Source: Thermotomaculum hydrothermale (GTDB taxonomy: Bacteria; Acidobacteriota; Holophagae; Thermotomaculales; Thermotomaculaceae). Taken from it: a DNA stretch of 64,000 bases. The notes below the pieces were generated by a model that was not told where the DNA came from, ran no database searches, and was given only the letters and a program-made list of their open reading frames with translations. The translations under genes and the position numbers were made by a program. The DNA is taken from positions 372,001-436,000 of the forward strand of contig NZ_AP017470.1 in assembly GCF_016592575.1 (NCBI RefSeq), in the 5' to 3' direction. Every line of letters starts with the position of its first letter. Positions within the stretch are counted from its first letter, which is position 1. Positions 59,840-64,000 of the stretch are shown in pieces.

Positions 59840-60706
59840 ATGGATATAATAAACTTTTACTTAAGTGGAGACGGGAAATTCAGGTTTGTGTTTGCTGAGA
59901 CAAAGGATGTTGTAAATAAAATAAGGGAAATTCACAAAATGACATACCCTGTGGCAAATGCTGTTTCAAGGTTTGTTACAGGAACAGTATTGATTTCAAG
60001 CAATTTAAAAAGCGGTGATGTTTTAGGGGCATACCTTGATGTAAACGGCCCGATAGGCGGAATTAGATGTGAGGCAAACTCTTATGGACACATAAAGGGT
60101 TATGCAATAAACCCTGATGTGGGTGTTGATGAGTTTGATTCTAATTATGTAATGGATTTAAATCAGTTGCTCGGAAGTGGAATGCTAACTGTTACAAGGG
60201 TGTTGAAGAGGGGCAAGGTGCCTTTTACCTCAAATATTGAATTTAAAGGTGGTTCACTTGCTTTAATGTTTGCAGATTACCTAAAAAGGTCTGAGCAGAT
60301 AAACAGCGCTGTTTTTATATCAAACTTTATGAAACCTGACGGCTTTATTGAAAATTGCGGCGGCTTTATTGTACAACCAATGCCTGATGCAACAGAGAAA
60401 GAGATAGAAAAAATGGAAAAGGAAATTGAAAAACTTCCCCCATTCAGTGAGGTTTTAAAAGAGGTGGACAATGTCAATCAGGCTGCACTGCTTTTATTCC
60501 CAAATTATAAATTAAAGCAAATAGGGGAAAGGCATCTTGTGTTCAAGTGCACCTGTTCAAGAGATAAGGTGCTAAAAGTTTTAAAGTCTTTAAAAGAAGA
60601 GGATAGAAAACAGCTTCTTCTTGACGACGGGACATACCTTGTTGTTTGTGAGTATTGCAAGAAAGAATACAGGGTTAAAAAAGAAGAAGTTGAAAATTTT
60701 AAATAA
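59840..60706 (+). CDS. hslO: Redox-regulated chaperone Hsp33
   Basis: 288 aa from the ATG at 59840 (GGAGA five bases upstream); a GTG at 59828 overlapping the upstream stop lacks an RBS. Blocks: VSRFVTGTVLISSNLK, DVNGPIGGIRCEANSYGHIKGY, LGSGMLTVTRVLKRG. Zinc-switch cysteines CTC...CEYC at the C-terminus are intact. Activated by oxidation plus unfolding. Confidence 0.93.
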   Translation: MDIINFYLSGDGKFRFVFAETKDVVNKIREIHKMTYPVANAVSRFVTGTVLISSNLKSGDVLGAYLDVNGPIGGIRCEANSYGHIKGYAINPDVGVDEFDSNYVMDLNQLLGSGMLTVTRVLKRGKVPFTSNIEFKGGSLALMFADYLKRSEQINSAVFISNFMKPDGFIENCGGFIVQPMPDATEKEIEKMEKEIEKLPPFSEVLKEVDNVNQAALLLFPNYKLKQIGERHLVFKCTCSRDKVLKVLKSLKEEDRKQLLLDDGTYLVVCEYCKKEYRVKKEEVENFK

Positions 60707-60737
60707 AAAGGTAAAATAAGTTTTGCGTCATATTTTA

Positions 60738-60766
60738 TTGACTTGAAGGGTAAACTGTGATATTTT
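60738..60766 (+). promoter_or_regulatory. Promoter of rplU-rpmA
   Basis: TTGACT (60738-60743), 17-bp spacer, TATTTT (60761-60766), 36 bp before rplU. Confidence 0.55.
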
Positions 60767-60802
60767 TACCTTTGACTTTGAAATAAAGGGAGGAGCACGC
60801 AA

Positions 60803-61111
60803 ATGTATGCAGTAATCGAAACTCAGGGAAAACAGCACAAAGTGGTTGAGGGGCAGACTCTCCTTGTTGATAGATTGGAAGGAGAAGTTGGAACAAAGGT
60901 TGATTTAAAGGTTCTCCTGTTAGGAGAAGACGGCAATGTTGAAGTTGGTACCCCTTACCTTGAAAATGCAAAGGTTGAAGCAAAGATAGTTGAGCAGAAA
61001 AAAGATGAGAAAGTGCTTGTTTTCAAGAAAAAGAGAAGAAAGCAGTACAAAAAACTCAACGGGCACAGACAGCCTATCACTGTTTTGAAGATTGAAAAGA
61101 TAGTAAAGTAA
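60803..61111 (+). CDS. rplU: 50S ribosomal protein L21
   Basis: 102 aa, standard. MYAVIETQGKQHKV start, FKKKRRKQYKKLNGHRQP rRNA-binding end region and ITVLKIEKI. RBS GGGAGGAG. Followed by rpmA, the universal pair. Confidence 0.97.
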   Translation: MYAVIETQGKQHKVVEGQTLLVDRLEGEVGTKVDLKVLLLGEDGNVEVGTPYLENAKVEAKIVEQKKDEKVLVFKKKRRKQYKKLNGHRQPITVLKIEKIVK

Positions 61112-61129
61112 TTAAATAAGGAGTATAGT

Positions 61130-61405
61130 ATGGCACATAAGAAAGGGCAAGGAAGTAGCCGTAACGGTAGAGACAGTAAGTCAAAAAGGCTTGGTGTTAA
61201 AAGGTTTGACGGTCAGTTTGTTAAGGCAGGCTCAATAATCGTAAGGCAGAGGGGAACAAGAATTAAGCCTGGCAAAAATGTTGGCAGAGGCAAAGACGAC
61301 ACCCTGTTTGCTCTCACCCATGGCTATGTTAAATTTCAGGACAGGGGAAGAATGGGTAAGTTTGTAAACATTATTCCTGCTGAGGTTACCGAGACTGTTC
61401 ATTAA
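61130..61405 (+). CDS. rpmA: 50S ribosomal protein L27
   Basis: 91 aa. [24 protein letters not shown] start without the Firmicute-type cleaved extension; [24 protein letters not shown]. The N-terminus reaches the peptidyl transferase centre. RBS AAGGAG. Confidence 0.97.
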   Translation: MAHKKGQGSSRNGRDSKSKRLGVKRFDGQFVKAGSIIVRQRGTRIKPGKNVGRGKDDTLFALTHGYVKFQDRGRMGKFVNIIPAEVTETVH

Positions 61406-61437
61406 TCTGGTTAAAATTATTAAAATTTGATAAAGTT

Positions 61438-61463
61438 AAGGGGGAGTGAATCCCCCTTTTTTT
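61438..61463 (+). terminator. Terminator after rpmA
   Basis: GGGGGA (61440-61445) / TCCCCC (61451-61456) with a GTGAA loop, then T7. It partly separates L21/L27 from obg. Confidence 0.85.
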
Positions 61464-61478
61464 AATGGAAAAGAGTGA

Positions 61479-62549
<1,071 letters not shown>

Positions 62550-63176
62550 ATGATAGGATTTTACGGGGGAAGCTTTAATCCAATCCACATAGGGCATATT
62601 GAGGTTTCTAAATTTTTGTTAAAATCCCCATACATTGAGAAAATATGCTTTACTCCAGTCTATAAGCACCCATTTAATAAATCACTTGCCCCTTTTGAAG
62701 ACAGGGTTAATATGATTAAACTTGCAATTCAAAGGGAAAATAACCTTTGTCTGTCTGAAGCAGAGAAGGAAAAGGGTGGCGTATCCTATACCATAGATTT
62801 ACTTGAGTTTTTAAAGGATAAATTCGGGGATAACTTCTTTTTTTTAGGGGGTCTTGACACTTTAAACTCAATTGATAGGTGGAAAGACTGGGAGTATATA
62901 GTTTCAAACTTTAACATTCTCTTTACCACAAGGGCAGAAGTCAATTTAGATAGTGAAAAAATAGAAAAGGTAAAACAGGTTTCTAAAAGAAATTTCAACA
63001 TTGTTAAAAAAATTGAGGATTTAAACCCCAAAGGGTTGAACCTTATTGAGGTTCCCTATATTCCTGTGTCATCCACTTTAATAAGGAACAGGATAAAAAA
63101 TGGTGAAGATTTAAGTGGAATATTACATTCTAATGTAATATCATATATTTACCGAAAAAAACTTTATAAGGAGTAA
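62550..63176 (+). CDS. nadD: Nicotinate-nucleotide adenylyltransferase
   Basis: 208 aa. HIGH-like GGSFNPIHIGHIEV at the N-terminus and C-terminal VPYIPVSSTLIRNRIKNGED (SSTxIR). Adenylates NaMN for NAD synthesis. Abuts obg without a gap; conserved obg-nadD-rsfS-rlmH order. Confidence 0.95.
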   Translation: MIGFYGGSFNPIHIGHIEVSKFLLKSPYIEKICFTPVYKHPFNKSLAPFEDRVNMIKLAIQRENNLCLSEAEKEKGGVSYTIDLLEFLKDKFGDNFFFLGGLDTLNSIDRWKDWEYIVSNFNILFTTRAEVNLDSEKIEKVKQVSKRNFNIVKKIEDLNPKGLNLIEVPYIPVSSTLIRNRIKNGEDLSGILHSNVISYIYRKKLYKE

Positions 63177-63181
63177 ATTTT

Positions 63182-63529
63182 ATGGAAAATGTGGATTTAT
63201 TTGTTAATACTGTTATAAACGCAGCTGAGGACAAAAAGGCTGAAAATATAGAGGTTTTAAAGGTTAGTGATTTAACCACTATTGCAGATTTTTTTGTAAT
63301 AATGACTGGAAATTCAAAGGTGCAAAACCAGGCGATAGCAGATGCAATAGTTGAGAAGGCTGGCAAAAAGGGGCTTTTCAGTGTTGAAGGATATGACCTT
63401 GCAGAGTGGATACTTCTTGATTACGGTTCTGTTATTGTTCACATTTTCACTCCAGAAAAGAGAGAGTTTTACGACCTTGAAAGCCTCTGGGCTGATGCGG
63501 AAAAGATTTTAAAGAGAGATGAAAATTAA
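63182..63529 (+). CDS. rsfS: Ribosomal silencing factor RsfS
   Basis: 115 aa. TIADFFVIMTGNSKVQNQAIADAI and the WILLDYGSVIVHIFTPEKREFYDLESLWADA hallmark regions. Binds L14 and blocks subunit joining. RBS AAGGAG; overlaps rlmH by 11 bp. Confidence 0.95.
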   Translation: MENVDLFVNTVINAAEDKKAENIEVLKVSDLTTIADFFVIMTGNSKVQNQAIADAIVEKAGKKGLFSVEGYDLAEWILLDYGSVIVHIFTPEKREFYDLESLWADAEKILKRDEN

Positions 63530-63980
63530 GTTTATTTGGCCAGGTGAAACAAAAGAATCCTGTTTATCTAAACTGGAAAGTAATTATATAAAAAAAATAT
63601 CAAGGTTTATTAAGTGCGAAAAGATTGTGTTCAAATCAAGGTTTAATGAAGAAAAAAGCAAGCAAATTGCATTTGAGGAAGGTGAAATAGAAAAAAGGTG
63701 TGGCAATTTGAACAATCTTATACTTTTAACAGAAAAGGGAAAGGAAATGGACTCCTTTGAATTTGCAAAATTTTTGGAAAAAAAACTCAATTTTCAATCT
63801 GACGATATAGTATTTGCTGTCGGCGGTGAAAACGGGTTTAGTGAAAATTTCTTTAAAAAGGGAATGTTTTTGCTCTCTCTTTCAAAAATGACATTTACAC
63901 ATGAATTTGCACGAATTATACTATTAGAGCAGGTGTATAGAGCGTTTACCATAATAAAAAACATAAAGTATCAGAGGTAA
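63519..63980 (+). CDS. rlmH: 23S rRNA pseudouridine1915 N3-methyltransferase
   Basis: 153 aa, SPOUT fold. IILLEQVYRAFTIIKN-type C-terminus with the conserved QxYRAxxI...YxR end, and VFAVGGENGFSE as the SAM-binding knot. Complete within the window. Confidence 0.94.
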   Translation: MKIKFIWPGETKESCLSKLESNYIKKISRFIKCEKIVFKSRFNEEKSKQIAFEEGEIEKRCGNLNNLILLTEKGKEMDSFEFAKFLEKKLNFQSDDIVFAVGGENGFSENFFKKGMFLLSLSKMTFTHEFARIILLEQVYRAFTIIKNIKYQR

Positions 63981-63982
63981 GA

Positions 63983-64000
63983 ATGAAAAACAGGGATTTA
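63983..64000 (+). CDS. Start of a CDS cut by the window edge
   Basis: ATG at 63983 with AGAGGTAAG upstream, three bases after the rlmH stop; only MKNRDL is visible. Product unknown. Confidence 0.35.

Overview
The window is an AT-rich (roughly 35-40 % G+C by eye), densely coded bacterial chromosome segment. A Gram-negative cell plan is indicated by a DUF5916-type outer-membrane barrel protein, a lipid A synthase N-terminal-like protein beside glycosyltransferases, and TatABC. Class I two-subunit fumarase, pyruvate phosphate dikinase, a heme-c sensor kinase and a HybA/HybB-like membrane redox pair suggest an anaerobic or facultative respirer of a deep-branching phylum (Acidobacteriota- or Deferribacterota-like). 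The lineage is a guess. No rRNA was seen; the only tRNA is tRNA-Asn(GUU).

Layout. 1-8.2 kb: 3' end of a histidine kinase, its NtrC-type regulator, an ExeA-like ATPase with zinc ribbons, ppdK (frameshifted), and a shrunken PolA-like protein with an intact exonuclease. 8.2-12.5 kb: tsaB, rimI, lysO, DUF5916 protein. 12.5-14 kb (-): fumarase. 14.5-20.4 kb: a 1972-aa secreted M6-type protease. 20.5-23.5 kb (-): a cell-surface glycosylation operon. 23.7-27.4 kb: ilvE, hsp20, DUF505 protein. 27.5-32.2 kb (-): nucleosidase with a probable ATC start, gpsA, thpR, cinA, purD (frameshifted). 32.5-33 kb (-): a small unknown protein behind an attenuator-like leader. 33.1-35.2 kb: tRNA-Asn, then lexA-dinB. 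35.2-39 kb: accessory island with an integrase remnant, a triple zinc-ribbon protein, an EndoIII-like enzyme and two orphan genes preceded by copies of a diverged repeat. 39.2-46.2 kb: HD hydrolase and AddAB-like helicase-nuclease, with phased repeats between them. 46.3-50 kb (-): speE, speH (with a leader ORF), a radical SAM protein, rsgA. 50.1-51.4 kb: tatABC. 51.6-58.9 kb: a sigma-54 locus. 59.3-64 kb: nitroreductase, hslO, rplU-rpmA-obg-nadD-rsfS-rlmH.

The most interesting stretch is 51.4-58.4 kb. Two near-consensus sigma-54 promoters, each with upstream copies of a CCACAT/ATGTGG dyad, precede three tandem tiny membrane proteins, a membrane-anchored GcvH-like lipoyl protein, a four-cluster ferredoxin and an NrfD/HybB-like membrane protein. 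The locus ends with a heme-c sensor kinase and its sigma-54 activator. The tiny proteins and the GcvH-like protein share an N-terminal membrane anchor and a C-terminal FA(Q/A)DGG motif. I infer a dedicated redox-controlled membrane electron-transfer module, possibly undescribed. Other notable signals are the terminator/antiterminator leader at 32.8 kb, the speH leader ORF inside a stem-loop, and three direct repeats spaced exactly 33 bp upstream of addAB.
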